Below are positions 18,001-25,940 of a DNA stretch of 46,089 nt, piece by piece (the first letter of the stretch is position 1; each line of letters opens with the position of its first letter). The DNA lies in contig CAYTOF010000009.1 of assembly GCA_964439435.1 (NCBI GenBank), positions 1-46,089 of the forward strand, given 5' to 3'. The stretch is from CAYTOF01 sp964439435. GTDB taxonomy: Bacteria > Bacillota > Clostridia > Oscillospirales > QAMX01. Both the position numbers and the translations under genes were made by a program. The notes under the pieces were generated by a model. That model saw only the letters and a program-made list of their open reading frames with translations, was not told where the DNA came from and did not search any database.

Positions 18001-18640
18001 AGAGTTTTTATTTGAAAAAATATTTATTATTTTTGGAATGAGTGACTTTTCGGTTAATGTTGTTACATTGATAGATGCTACAAAAAAAGAGTATGACAAT
18101 GCTATTAACCACCTTATATCGGAACTATCCATTGATGTGAAATCAGTGTTTTTAAAAGGTAATGTGGCCAGTAGTTTAACTTCTGTAATCAAGGATTGGT
18201 ACGAGTCTTTAAGTGAGAGCACTAGGAATTATCTCTATGCAGGAAATGAGAACCGTATTTTTGAACTAATGGAAAATATTACGAATAATGAAAAAGCTTT
18301 TGTTGTACGCCTTGCAAAGGCTGTTACTTCTTTGCGAATAGAGGATTGGAATAGCGAAACAATTCGTGTGTTTTTGAAGGAGTTATATACTTTTAAAGAT
18401 ACTATAGAAGATTTTAATGCTAACAGGTATATTGAGCTCGAAGAGACAGCTTCATATGAAATTATTTTTACTGATCCAGATGGCAATAGAATCCCAAAAA
18501 GATTTGATAAGACGGAATATAGTAATAGAGCTAAGCTCTTATTGAATGAAATGACTGCGCAACTTGAAGAATATGGACAATCCATAACTGAACATGAAAA
18601 ACGGCAAGTCCTCATTGATCTTCTTGAAAAACTGTGTTAG
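15023..18640 (+). CDS. sspC: SspC-like large P-loop ATPase
   Basis: A 1205-residue protein with a Walker A motif IGAYGRGKSH at about residues 58-67 and a Walker B-like GIYVIYDEFSKYLE near residue 240, followed by LMLISHKD resembling a sensor strand. The overall pattern recalls the large AAA-type ATPases of Ssp (SspC) and of BREX (BrxC). The remaining about 900 residues are helical with no recognisable nuclease motif. It probably provides ATP-driven DNA remodelling or assembly for SspB and SspD. The start is ATG 15023, eight bases after AGGAG; GTG 15017 is too close to that site. It lies 21 bases after the DUF4007 gene and before the desulfurase gene, the expected B-C order. SspC rather than a BREX relative is inferred from the neighbours. 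Confidence 0.7.
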   Translation: MNDIIDIVKGFQTSVNIAYDINNNDKVKGFIPTMSSLDVIEEVLLSTVASSTQRARILIGAYGRGKSHIVLVLMSFLFRKDKSLLNELLSKMKAHNKELYEFAIEYLNSNQKLFPIIVRGSSTSLTQSFLGAVQQSLNEEGFSDLMPDTHFKAASNQIGKWKDNYPETYKIFTRAISKPIDDFVLALNEYDVKAYDEFVEIYPELTSGSVFNPFLGFDIVELYENITDKLKEKGFTGIYVIYDEFSKYLESSISTASNSEIKLLQDFAEKCDRSGNKQMHLMLISHKDIANYIDSNLPKDKVDGWRGVSGRFKHINLHNNYSQIYEVISTVIRKNPAEWGKYKEKHKIRFEDLKDRFSKNQLLDINNMGEVTSAVEGCYPLHPISTFILPRLSEKVAQNERTLFTFLSSDDKYTLPAFLKTTQSDFPMLTPDYIYDYFEPLFRKEPYTSDVYKIFKLTSSVLLKLEDLPFHSKIIKTIALIYLVEQFEKLPPVTDVIIDAFQDIVDSPKEINDVLSELIEKECIVYLKRSNGFLKIKKSSSVDIREEITKYVKTRLIDSSVTEILNESSFENYMYPTAYNDKNEITRYFDFIFMSSDDFWSVANWDKRISDIESDGAVYAIIPKDQQEIKKLEDSILKETGPHNRIVFVIPKKYVNIEKDVVEYKAVTHLKSEILDDELLSDEYDIYIDDLSEVVGKFISSYTRPESASASYFYNGQKYNFRRKAQLSNLLSEICTQIFYRTPIVNNESINKNILPTVAINSRSKILNGLLANELSPNIGLTGTGQDVSIMRSTLLQTGIVENIGENPTINLEPEDEFIRDMLDEIKSFFTEQAGSKGGTSFKILYDTLTLHEHGFGLKSGIIPIYIAAVLHLYKKNIVILYNGMETKITADLLNDVNEAPADYSVVLEDWSEDKAEYMSRLEILFGEYVVKREKDFNSFTYLYSAMERWFLSLPRYAKEMTEIYKANGRSEVINKAKTKFISNFRQLNVNPREFLFEKIFIIFGMSDFSVNVVTLIDATKKEYDNAINHLISELSIDVKSVFLKGNVASSLTSVIKDWYESLSESTRNYLYAGNENRIFELMENITNNEKAFVVRLAKAVTSLRIEDWNSETIRVFLKELYTFKDTIEDFNANRYIELEETASYEIIFTDPDGNRIPKRFDKTEYSNRAKLLLNEMTAQLEEYGQSITEHEKRQVLIDLLEKLC

Positions 18641-18656
18641 CAGGAGGTGATCTGTT

Positions 18657-19805
18657 TTGAGCAACACAGCTTACTTTGATAATGCAGCCACAACTTTTCC
18701 AAAGCCAGAAGAGGTTTATACTTTCATGGATAAGTTTTACCGTGAATGTGGAGTAAATATTGGGCGTGGACAGCACAAATTAGCAACAAAGGCTGCAGCA
18801 TTAACTGCTGAAACTCGGCAGCTGTTGCTCAACCTCAATCATTGCCCTAGCAGAACAACGGTATTCAACTCTTCAGCTACCGAAGCACTAAATATTATCT
18901 TACGAGGCACTATATGTTCTGATAAAATGAATATTTACATATCCCCATTTGAGCATAATGCAGTAACACGGATTCTCTATCATCTCAGCAATACATTTCA
19001 ACTTAATGTAAGAACGTTAGCGTTCGATAAAGAAACATTTGAATATAACCTCGAAAAGATAAAGTACCAATTTACAGAGGACAAACCTAATATCGTAATT
19101 GTTAGTCATGCAAGCAATGTGTTTGGGGTCATTGCGCCGATAAGTGAAATTTTCGATCTATCAAAAAAACATAAAGCGATCAATATCATTGACATGTGCC
19201 AAACAATGGGATTAATTGATACTGACCTTAATAATCAAAACATTGATTTTGCTGTATTTGCTGCTCATAAAACTTTATACGGAGCCTTAGGGCTTGGTGG
19301 GTTTATTACTAAACCATCTCTTAAGCTCAATCCTCTCCTCTTTGGAGGAACTGGTATAGACTCTGCTAACCAATCAATGCCTGAAACCTTACCCGAACGT
19401 TATGAAACTGGAAGCACCAATATAATGGCAATCGCAGGTTTGAATGCGGCACTAAAATGGATTACAGGCGTTAGTATTAAAAATATATTCAAAAAAGAAC
19501 AGTCTCATCGCTCTCGTTTAGTCGCGCTGTTAAAAAATTATGATAATATAAGGATAATTGCGCCTGCAGCGGGTATTAGTGTTGTTTCTTGTGTTTTTGA
19601 AAACTACGGAAGCGATAATATCGGGCAAATACTCAGTGACCATAACATTGCAGTTAGAAGCGGTTTGCATTGTTCGCCAAATGCACATAAATTTTTTGGT
19701 ACATTCCCTGCAGGGACAGTAAGGTTTAGTACGAGTTATTTTAACAAGGAAGCAGACTTCGATAAGCTTGATGGAGTCTTAAAATATATACATAAGAACT
19801 CGTAG
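18657..19805 (+). CDS. sspA: SspA-like cysteine desulfurase (class V aminotransferase fold)
   Basis: A 382-residue PLP enzyme that takes sulfur from cysteine as a protein persulfide, here presumably for SspD. It opens with YFDNAATTFPKP. The PLP lysine is in FAAHKTLYG (about residue 204), and the persulfide cysteine is in VRSGLHCSP (about residue 337), on the catalytic loop. Length is typical for the IscS/SufS/DndA/SspA group. The TTG start follows GGAGGTGAT by about six bases. Its place inside the operon, between the large ATPase and the helicase, supports a dedicated role in DNA sulfur modification rather than general Fe-S assembly. Function is sure at enzyme level; assignment to SspA is by context. 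Confidence 0.85.
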   Translation: MSNTAYFDNAATTFPKPEEVYTFMDKFYRECGVNIGRGQHKLATKAAALTAETRQLLLNLNHCPSRTTVFNSSATEALNIILRGTICSDKMNIYISPFEHNAVTRILYHLSNTFQLNVRTLAFDKETFEYNLEKIKYQFTEDKPNIVIVSHASNVFGVIAPISEIFDLSKKHKAINIIDMCQTMGLIDTDLNNQNIDFAVFAAHKTLYGALGLGGFITKPSLKLNPLLFGGTGIDSANQSMPETLPERYETGSTNIMAIAGLNAALKWITGVSIKNIFKKEQSHRSRLVALLKNYDNIRIIAPAAGISVVSCVFENYGSDNIGQILSDHNIAVRSGLHCSPNAHKFFGTFPAGTVRFSTSYFNKEADFDKLDGVLKYIHKNS

Positions 19806-19817
19806 ATAGGAGCCAAT

Positions 19818-22010
19818 ATGAGTTTACAAGAAGCTGAAATAAGGCAATCATACCGCACATCGACTGATAACATACCTGTAGACTTTTATATGCCTCTCCT
19901 TAACCACGCTATTTCATACAAAAGGGCGGTAGGTTTCTTTTCATCTACTATTCTTAGCAAAATTCATACAGGTATATTTGCACTTGCCAACAAAGGTGGA
20001 AGTATTCAACTTGTGGCATCTCCAAGGTTATCTGAAGAGGATGTTGAAGCAATTCGCATCGGGTACGAAATGCGCGATAAAATACTCAAAAATGCTGTTA
20101 TGCGGGAACTGACAGAACCCAAAACATTATTTGAGGAAAAAAGCTTGAATCAACTCGCTAATCTGATAGCAGATGGCATTTTAGACATTAAAATTGCTTT
20201 TACTGAAAAGGATAGTCAAATTGGGATGTATCATGAAAAAATGGGATTAATCTCCGATGTTGAAGGAAATGTAGTAGCGTTTTCCGGCTCAATGAATGAA
20301 TCCTTGACGGCAGTAACCTTAAACTACGAATCAATAGATGTTTTTTGTTCGTGGAAAAACAATGAACAACGGGAGCGAGTTTCAGACAAACAAGCAGCTT
20401 TTACAGCTATCTGGAATGACAATGAGCCCAACATATCTGTTTTAGATTTTTCCGAACTGACAAATGAAATAATACAACGTTATAAACGCAACGATATTGT
20501 TTACTACGAAGCCATAGAAGAAGAGCCTTGGCAAGCAGATGAAGATCCACTAAAAAACCGAAACGGAGCAATAGTACCACCTGATGTTTCTTTGCGCCCA
20601 TATCAAAGTGATGCAATAAAAGAATGGGAACGGAATAGTTTTCGTGGGATTTTTGATATGGCAACTGGAACTGGAAAAACATATACTGGCCTTGCTGCTT
20701 TAGCTCGCCTAAGTGAAGCCGTAGAGGATAGATTAGCTTCAATCATTGTATGTCCATATCAGCATTTAGTGGAACAGTGGGTAGAAGACATTGAAAGGTT
20801 TAATATTAAGCCAATAATTGGATATAGCGCTTCTTCCCAAAAAGACTGGGATAAGCGATTAGACAATGCTATACGTGATCAAAAATTAAACGTTCGCAAT
20901 AAAGAGTTCTTATGTTTTATTTGTACTAATGCTACTTTTTCATCAGATAAAGTTCAGAGGCTACTTCGAAAAATTCGTGTTGATACATTTATTATGGTTG
21001 ATGAAGCACATAACTTTGGTGCCGAGAGATTAAGCAGCTTCTTGTTAGAACGATACACATATCGATTAGCCCTGTCCGCAACTTTAGAAAGACATAATGA
21101 TGAGGAGGGGACTGAGCGTTTATACAATTTCTTTGGCAATAAATGCATTGAGTATACTCTCGAACGTGCTATAGAGGAAAAAAAACTAACTCGATATAAA
21201 TATTATCCTATATTAACAACATTGGGAGAGTCAGAACTTGAGGTATACTCTCAACTATCTTTTGAGATAAGCAAGTGCGTAATGTTTGATAAACATGGTA
21301 AAGTGAAGCTAAATGAAAAAGGAAAAATGTTGGCAATTAAACGTGCAAGGTTGGTTGGTGGCGCATTAGATAAAATAGTCAAACTCGAAAAACATATACA
21401 ACCTTATATTTATGACAAACATTTGTTAGTATATTGTGGAGCCACAACAATTTTACCAGACAATCAAGACTATACCGATACATCTGATGATGACATTCGT
21501 CAAATCGATGCAGTCACTCAATTGCTAGGTAACAAGCTAGGCATGAATATAGCTCAATTTACTTCGCGTGAGGATGTACAAAAACGTGATATTTTAAAAC
21601 GCGAATTTGCTGCTGGTAAAATATTACAAGCTCTGGTGGCTATCAAATGCTTAGATGAGGGTGTGAATATTCCGAAAATAAAAACAGCCTTTATTCTTGC
21701 TAGTACAACCAATCCAAAAGAATATATTCAACGTAGAGGACGAGTATTAAGATTAGCAGAGGGCAAGGAGTTCGCTGAGATTTATGATTTTATTGCTTTG
21801 CCAAGACAACTAGATGTTGTTCACTCACTTACTGAAGAACAGCTAAAAAGAGAACTAACTCTAGTAAAAAACGAACTGAGTCGTGCCGAAGAATTTGCAA
21901 GATTAGCAATGAACATGGCTGAAGCTGAAAAAATCATTGATACTGTTAAGGAAGCCTATTCTATTAATGAGTATTTGATTGATTATAAGGAGGATTATGT
22001 AAATGGCTGA
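19818..22010 (+). CDS. Superfamily 2 helicase with N-terminal PLD-like nuclease domain, candidate restriction component
   Basis: A 730-residue protein. Residues about 1-190 resemble a phospholipase D-type nuclease: GMYHEKMGLISD (HxK near 137) followed by FSGSMNES. Then come helicase motifs: MATGTGKTYTG (Walker A, about 281), MVDEAHNFG (about 394), ALSATLER (about 419), and IQRRGRVLRLAEG (motif VI, about 640). Nuclease-helicase fusions of this type restrict foreign DNA, so this is the best candidate for the DNA-damaging partner of the modification genes, comparable in role to SspFGH or DndFGH components; which one it matches cannot be told without a search. It follows the desulfurase by 12 bases and overlaps the next small gene by eight bases. 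Confidence 0.75.
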   Translation: MSLQEAEIRQSYRTSTDNIPVDFYMPLLNHAISYKRAVGFFSSTILSKIHTGIFALANKGGSIQLVASPRLSEEDVEAIRIGYEMRDKILKNAVMRELTEPKTLFEEKSLNQLANLIADGILDIKIAFTEKDSQIGMYHEKMGLISDVEGNVVAFSGSMNESLTAVTLNYESIDVFCSWKNNEQRERVSDKQAAFTAIWNDNEPNISVLDFSELTNEIIQRYKRNDIVYYEAIEEEPWQADEDPLKNRNGAIVPPDVSLRPYQSDAIKEWERNSFRGIFDMATGTGKTYTGLAALARLSEAVEDRLASIIVCPYQHLVEQWVEDIERFNIKPIIGYSASSQKDWDKRLDNAIRDQKLNVRNKEFLCFICTNATFSSDKVQRLLRKIRVDTFIMVDEAHNFGAERLSSFLLERYTYRLALSATLERHNDEEGTERLYNFFGNKCIEYTLERAIEEKKLTRYKYYPILTTLGESELEVYSQLSFEISKCVMFDKHGKVKLNEKGKMLAIKRARLVGGALDKIVKLEKHIQPYIYDKHLLVYCGATTILPDNQDYTDTSDDDIRQIDAVTQLLGNKLGMNIAQFTSREDVQKRDILKREFAAGKILQALVAIKCLDEGVNIPKIKTAFILASTTNPKEYIQRRGRVLRLAEGKEFAEIYDFIALPRQLDVVHSLTEEQLKRELTLVKNELSRAEEFARLAMNMAEAEKIIDTVKEAYSINEYLIDYKEDYVNG

Positions 22011-22179
22011 ACAATACCCTGTGGTAAATGGTGTCGAAATAGATACCGAAAAGGTGCAACGGATGCTTGGAAGGCTTATTTTACGCGAAAAAACCAACCT
22101 TAAAACACGTGAAAAGACAGATTTACAAATGGTTCAAATGATTAAAAAGTTGATAGAGGAGGAAGTCGAATGTTATTAA
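22003..22179 (+). CDS. 58-residue small protein overlapping both neighbours
   Basis: ATG at 22003 lies inside the last codons of the helicase gene, eight bases after an excellent AAGGAGGA. TAA at 22177-22179 lies inside the first codons of the SMC-like ATPase gene. The product is charged and helical: VEIDTEKVQRMLGRLILREK in the first half and a Lys/Glu-rich, Met-containing helix at the end. No family is recognised. The overlap with both neighbours, the strong ribosome binding site and the lack of frame decay argue for a real gene. It may be a subunit or adaptor linking the helicase and the ATPase. Confidence 0.75.
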   Translation: MAEQYPVVNGVEIDTEKVQRMLGRLILREKTNLKTREKTDLQMVQMIKKLIEEEVECY

Positions 22180-24158
22180 AATCACTATCAATCAAGGACT
22201 TCCGTCAATTTAAAGGAAGGCAACAGATTTCCTTTGCAACAGACAAAGAACGTAATGTCACTATGATTATGGGCGATAATGGAACAGGCAAAACTTCACT
22301 CGCCCAGGCTTTTACTTGGTGTTTATATGGTGAAACTTCCTTTGATGACAAAGTTTTACTATGTAAAGCTACTTCGGCTTCTATGCTTACTAATACAGAA
22401 GAAACAGTCAGGGCTGAACTATCTCTTGAACATAATGGAACAGAGTATACGATAATTAGTGAACAAAAGTATAGAAAAGATGATAACGGTTTGATTAAAG
22501 CTTCAGGGCAGCGGTCTTTTGATATAACTTTTAAAAAGCCTGATGGTACTCGTGATTATGTAAAGCCGTTAGATACAGAAATTCGCATGAAAGAAATATT
22601 ACCAAAAGAACTTTCTAAGTATTTCTTTTTCGATGGAGAACGAATTGGAAACATGAGTAAAGAAATTAAACGCGGACGAAGTCAAGAATTTGCGGGGGCT
22701 GTTCAAAGTCTGCTTGGTCTAAGTGCTTATACATCCGCTCTTTCTCATTTGAAAGGTAGAGGCAACACGAACGTTTTACGTGTATATGAATCTAGTTATG
22801 ATGCAAAAAGCAATATTAAAATTGCAGAATATAGCAGCAAGATTAATGAGTTATCTAAAAAAAATGAAAGAATAGAAACTCGTCTTAGTGAAATTGAAAA
22901 GAATAAAGAAATTGCGCAAGACAAATGTACAGATCTTACTGAGCGCATTGCTAAAAATAAAGATAGCGAAAACCTAGCAATGCAAAAATCGAATTTAATT
23001 AAGAAGCGGGATCAGCTTGTAAGTTCACGATCAGCAAAAACAACAAGTATACTGAGATCTTTTAACAATCACGCTCCAAGTTACTTTGCTAAAAAGCTCA
23101 TGAAAGATGCACTGCAAGCACTTTCGCAGGAAGAAAAACTTGATAAGGGTGTACCTAATGTCAATGATAAAACCATTCAATTTTTACTTGATCGAAAAAA
23201 ATGTATTTGCGGAACTGAAATTTTAGCAGGGAATGATGCTTTTGTTTCGCTAACACGACTACTTGAATACATACCACCAAAATCAATCGGGAATATGATT
23301 GGTGAATTTGTAAGTAAATGCGAGGAAAGAAATCGAGCAGTAAAGGACTACTTTGTCGATTTTTGTGATGATTATAAGTTTATTCGCGAATTTGAAGAAG
23401 AACATACAGAACACGAGGGTAACATCCAAAAGATTGAACAGCAACTCGAAGGGCTTGAAAGTGTAGGTAGTTTACAGGCTGATCTTTCCAGATATGAAAA
23501 AGAAATAAACACGCTTGATTCTGAAAAAGATTCTCTGAATCAGCAAAAAGGTAGTTATGGTACAAAGCAAAAAGAGTTAGAAGCTTCCCGCCAAGAATTA
23601 GCTAACAAGGATGAAACCAACCGTAAAATAGAAATTTACAAAGCTTATGCTCAGTATATGTACGATGTCCTTTCCGAGCAATATATAGCAGAAGAAACTA
23701 AAATGCGAGATAATCTTCAAAACATAGTAAACGAGTTGTTCCGTAGTATTTACAACGGAGGATTCTCCCTTTCATTAGATGAAAAATATAACATACAAAT
23801 TAATGTAATTGATCAAAAAGCAGGATTCTCAGAGGATGTAGAAACGTCCACTGCTCAAAGTATATCTGTTATTTTTGCGTTTATCGCAGGGGTTATTAAA
23901 ATGGCTAGACAAAGCCAACAAGCTGACAATGCAATGCTAGTATCTGAACCATATCCTCTCGTTATGGATGCGCCGTTATCTGCTTTTGATAAGAAAAGAA
24001 TTAAAACAGTTAGTGAGGTTCTCCCGGATGTAGCGGAGCAAGTTATTATTTTAATTAAAGATACAGACGGTGATTTGGCTGAAGCAAATTTAGGCAATAA
24101 GATTGGACAGCGCTATATCTTCGATAAAAAAAGTGAATTTGAAGTCTATATTGTATAA
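22170..24158 (+). CDS. DndD-like SMC/Rad50-type ATPase
   Basis: A 662-residue coiled-coil ATPase. Walker A is MGDNGTGKTSLAQAF (about 34-48). KYFFFDGERIGNMS (about 150) is a hallmark of DndD and related ABC-type repair ATPases. Two long coiled-coil stretches flank a central CICG (about 345), reminiscent of a zinc hook. VMDAPLSAFDKKR near 600 is the Walker B/D-loop. DndD-type proteins act with DNA phosphorothioation machinery or with partner nucleases. The ATG follows GAGGAGG and overlaps the small gene by ten bases, so all three (helicase, small protein, ATPase) are coupled. A DndD-like protein is not in the SspABCD core, so here it may belong to the restriction arm. Confidence 0.75.
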   Translation: MLLKSLSIKDFRQFKGRQQISFATDKERNVTMIMGDNGTGKTSLAQAFTWCLYGETSFDDKVLLCKATSASMLTNTEETVRAELSLEHNGTEYTIISEQKYRKDDNGLIKASGQRSFDITFKKPDGTRDYVKPLDTEIRMKEILPKELSKYFFFDGERIGNMSKEIKRGRSQEFAGAVQSLLGLSAYTSALSHLKGRGNTNVLRVYESSYDAKSNIKIAEYSSKINELSKKNERIETRLSEIEKNKEIAQDKCTDLTERIAKNKDSENLAMQKSNLIKKRDQLVSSRSAKTTSILRSFNNHAPSYFAKKLMKDALQALSQEEKLDKGVPNVNDKTIQFLLDRKKCICGTEILAGNDAFVSLTRLLEYIPPKSIGNMIGEFVSKCEERNRAVKDYFVDFCDDYKFIREFEEEHTEHEGNIQKIEQQLEGLESVGSLQADLSRYEKEINTLDSEKDSLNQQKGSYGTKQKELEASRQELANKDETNRKIEIYKAYAQYMYDVLSEQYIAEETKMRDNLQNIVNELFRSIYNGGFSLSLDEKYNIQINVIDQKAGFSEDVETSTAQSISVIFAFIAGVIKMARQSQQADNAMLVSEPYPLVMDAPLSAFDKKRIKTVSEVLPDVAEQVIILIKDTDGDLAEANLGNKIGQRYIFDKKSEFEVYIV

Positions 24159-24171
24159 GGAGGAAAGAGAT

Positions 24172-24693
24172 ATGATATTTCATGACGACTATCAATTCAA
24201 GGGCACTCATGCTGAAAAGGTTAATCGGCTAACAGGGGTTTTTAATAAAACCAACGATAGACTGTTTAACAGAAACCTTGATGTATATATTCTTGCTCCT
24301 ATTGTAGGGTTCTTATATAACAGAACAGCGGAATTAGATACAGGCGGTAAGCCAACAAATGTATTATATGCAGCTATGTCAAAGGAAACCTCAACGCTTT
24401 GGTTCAATTACAGATTAATAATGCTTCTTGATAAACAGCATGAATCCAATTTTGAAAAGCGAATCGATAAAGCTTTTCGTCATTATGGAAAAGATCATGC
24501 CACAGCAGATGAGGAACGATACGAATCCTTTGTGCGTGGCGGAGTTGATGTCCTCTATGAAAAACTCATTGAATCATCTCATACGGAAGAAGATTATCTT
24601 AAAAACCTGTATGATTTCATGGAAGAGTTTGAAGAACGTTACGGTCAAAACGCCGATGAAATTATTGACCTTTGTCGGTTGGCAAGAAGCTAA
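24172..24693 (+). CDS. 173-residue helical protein of unknown family
   Basis: An acidic, helix-rich protein. The segment LDVYILAPIVGFLYNRTAEL (about 34-53) is the most hydrophobic and characteristic part; NYRLIMLLDKQHESNFEKR and a Glu-rich C-terminus (LYDFMEEFEERY) follow. No catalytic motif or metal site is evident. The ATG at 24172 follows GGAGG at nine bases; the frame is open further upstream but has no other good site there. It is 13 bases after the SMC-like ATPase and four bases before the sigma-like gene. It does not resemble DndE in length or sequence. A subunit of the ATPase-helicase complex is the natural guess. Confidence 0.65.
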   Translation: MIFHDDYQFKGTHAEKVNRLTGVFNKTNDRLFNRNLDVYILAPIVGFLYNRTAELDTGGKPTNVLYAAMSKETSTLWFNYRLIMLLDKQHESNFEKRIDKAFRHYGKDHATADEERYESFVRGGVDVLYEKLIESSHTEEDYLKNLYDFMEEFEERYGQNADEIIDLCRLARS

Positions 24694-24696
24694 GAA

Positions 24697-25791
24697 ATGA
24701 TAAATGCAACAGCAAGGCAACACATAATTGACCAATTATATAGCAAATACAAAGCAAACGGGTTTATTACTGAAGATGAAGCGTTGGCTTGTTTTGTTGC
24801 GCATCAAGTACCATTGTTCGAGATTGATTCATTAACTGAGCATTTATTGACACTGGGAGTTATCATAAGGCTAGATGACAATGATAGCGATGGAGACAAT
24901 CTGCTTTCAAATGATAGAAGCAAACTAGATTATGATGAAATATATAATGAAGTCTTATTAATTCAACCAGAACTAAAAACATTTATTGAGTCTGCCCGTA
25001 AAATTGTTCCTCCACAACATCGAGAATGGCAATTTCTTATTCCACAAGCCCAAAATGGGAACATGTATGCAAGAGATAGATTGATAGAAATGTATTTGCG
25101 TGTAGTTATAAAGCAAGCTCTTTATTGTCATAAAAAAAATCAGGTATCATTGGAAGATACTATACAAAATGGTGTTCTTGGCTTGATGATTGCAATTAAG
25201 AAATATAACCCTTCAGAGCAAGATAAATTTTCCACATATGCGCCATGGTGGATTAATCAATCCATTTATCGACGAATGAGGGTTTATAATAATCCAATGT
25301 ATTTTCCTGCTAGTGTAAAATCAGTAATTTTTACAATTCAAGAAATGATGGAGGAACATTATATAATAGACGATTGTTCGTGCGAAAATATCTATATGTG
25401 CCAACTTTTTATCGAAAAACTTCAAAGAAAAATAGGATTTGAAAAAAACAAAGTAGAACAGTATTTGCATTACCTAAAGCAGTGGATAAGTCTTGAGGAC
25501 ATAAAGCCAGATGCTTCAGAATTGAGTGACAAGGGGATGATTGGCGAAGAGATGGTTGAATCTGCTAATACATTCTGTCTTAGTCAGAAAATTCTTACAG
25601 CAATGAAAGATTTAAAAGGTAAAGAACAGGAAGTATTGCTTTATCGTTTGGGATATTACGATGGTAAAGTTTGGACTCTAGAGCAAATTGGGAATAAATT
25701 GGGAGTTACACGTGAAAGAGTACGACAAATAGAGGAAAGATCAATAAATCGCTTAAGAATAAATCTAGACATAAAGAACGTTCTGTTGTAA
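24697..25791 (+). CDS. Sigma-70-like factor, last gene of the operon
   Basis: A 364-residue protein with sigma-70 features. Region 2 reads DTIQNGVLGLMIAIKKYNP and FSTYAPWWINQSIYRRM (about 152-192). Region 4 helix-turn-helix reads WTLEQIGNKLGVTRERVRQI (about 325-345), almost identical in style to group 1/2 sigma factors. The first 120 residues are an unusual extension with no known domain, and region 3 is divergent. It starts four bases after the previous stop with a weak ribosome binding site, so translation is coupled. A sigma factor as last gene may activate the operon promoter, which looks non-consensus (11725-11757). It could also act only as a DNA-binding protein. Sequence family is sure; the regulatory role is inference. 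Confidence 0.8.
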   Translation: MINATARQHIIDQLYSKYKANGFITEDEALACFVAHQVPLFEIDSLTEHLLTLGVIIRLDDNDSDGDNLLSNDRSKLDYDEIYNEVLLIQPELKTFIESARKIVPPQHREWQFLIPQAQNGNMYARDRLIEMYLRVVIKQALYCHKKNQVSLEDTIQNGVLGLMIAIKKYNPSEQDKFSTYAPWWINQSIYRRMRVYNNPMYFPASVKSVIFTIQEMMEEHYIIDDCSCENIYMCQLFIEKLQRKIGFEKNKVEQYLHYLKQWISLEDIKPDASELSDKGMIGEEMVESANTFCLSQKILTAMKDLKGKEQEVLLYRLGYYDGKVWTLEQIGNKLGVTRERVRQIEERSINRLRINLDIKNVLL

Positions 25792-25940
25792 TATAAAGTT
25801 TTAGTTTTTATGAAAACAAACAATGCAATTTACCTTTTATCGTGCCCTTTTTGAGAAAATTGTTTTTAGAGTGATAGAAAATAACGTATTTAAACAATTG
25901 TGTGTGGGTGTGTATAAATTTAGGTACGTAGAACAGGCGT

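Larger units (their letters stand above)
11783..25791 (+). other. Ssp-type DNA phosphorothioation defence operon with accessory genes
   Basis: Ten plus-strand genes with gaps or overlaps of at most about 20 bases. They are clearly richer in A+T than the flanking genes and contain no transposase or integrase. Order: sspD-like, HEPN-like, sspB-like, sspC-like, sspA-like, PLD-helicase, 58-residue protein, DndD-like ATPase, 173-residue protein, sigma-like factor. SspE, DndB, DndE and the DptF/G/H set were not recognised. The composition break and the defence content suggest horizontal transfer. Confidence 0.75.

Noticed and set aside
19818..22010. Naming the helicase SspF, SspG or SspH
   Set aside because: The exact domain content of those proteins cannot be checked here; only the helicase and PLD-like motifs are directly visible.
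11783..25791. Reading the operon as a BREX or classic Dnd system
   Set aside because: No PglX methylase, BrxB/BrxL, DndB or DndE was seen; the DUF4007 protein and the desulfurase fit Ssp better, though the large ATPase does recall BrxC.
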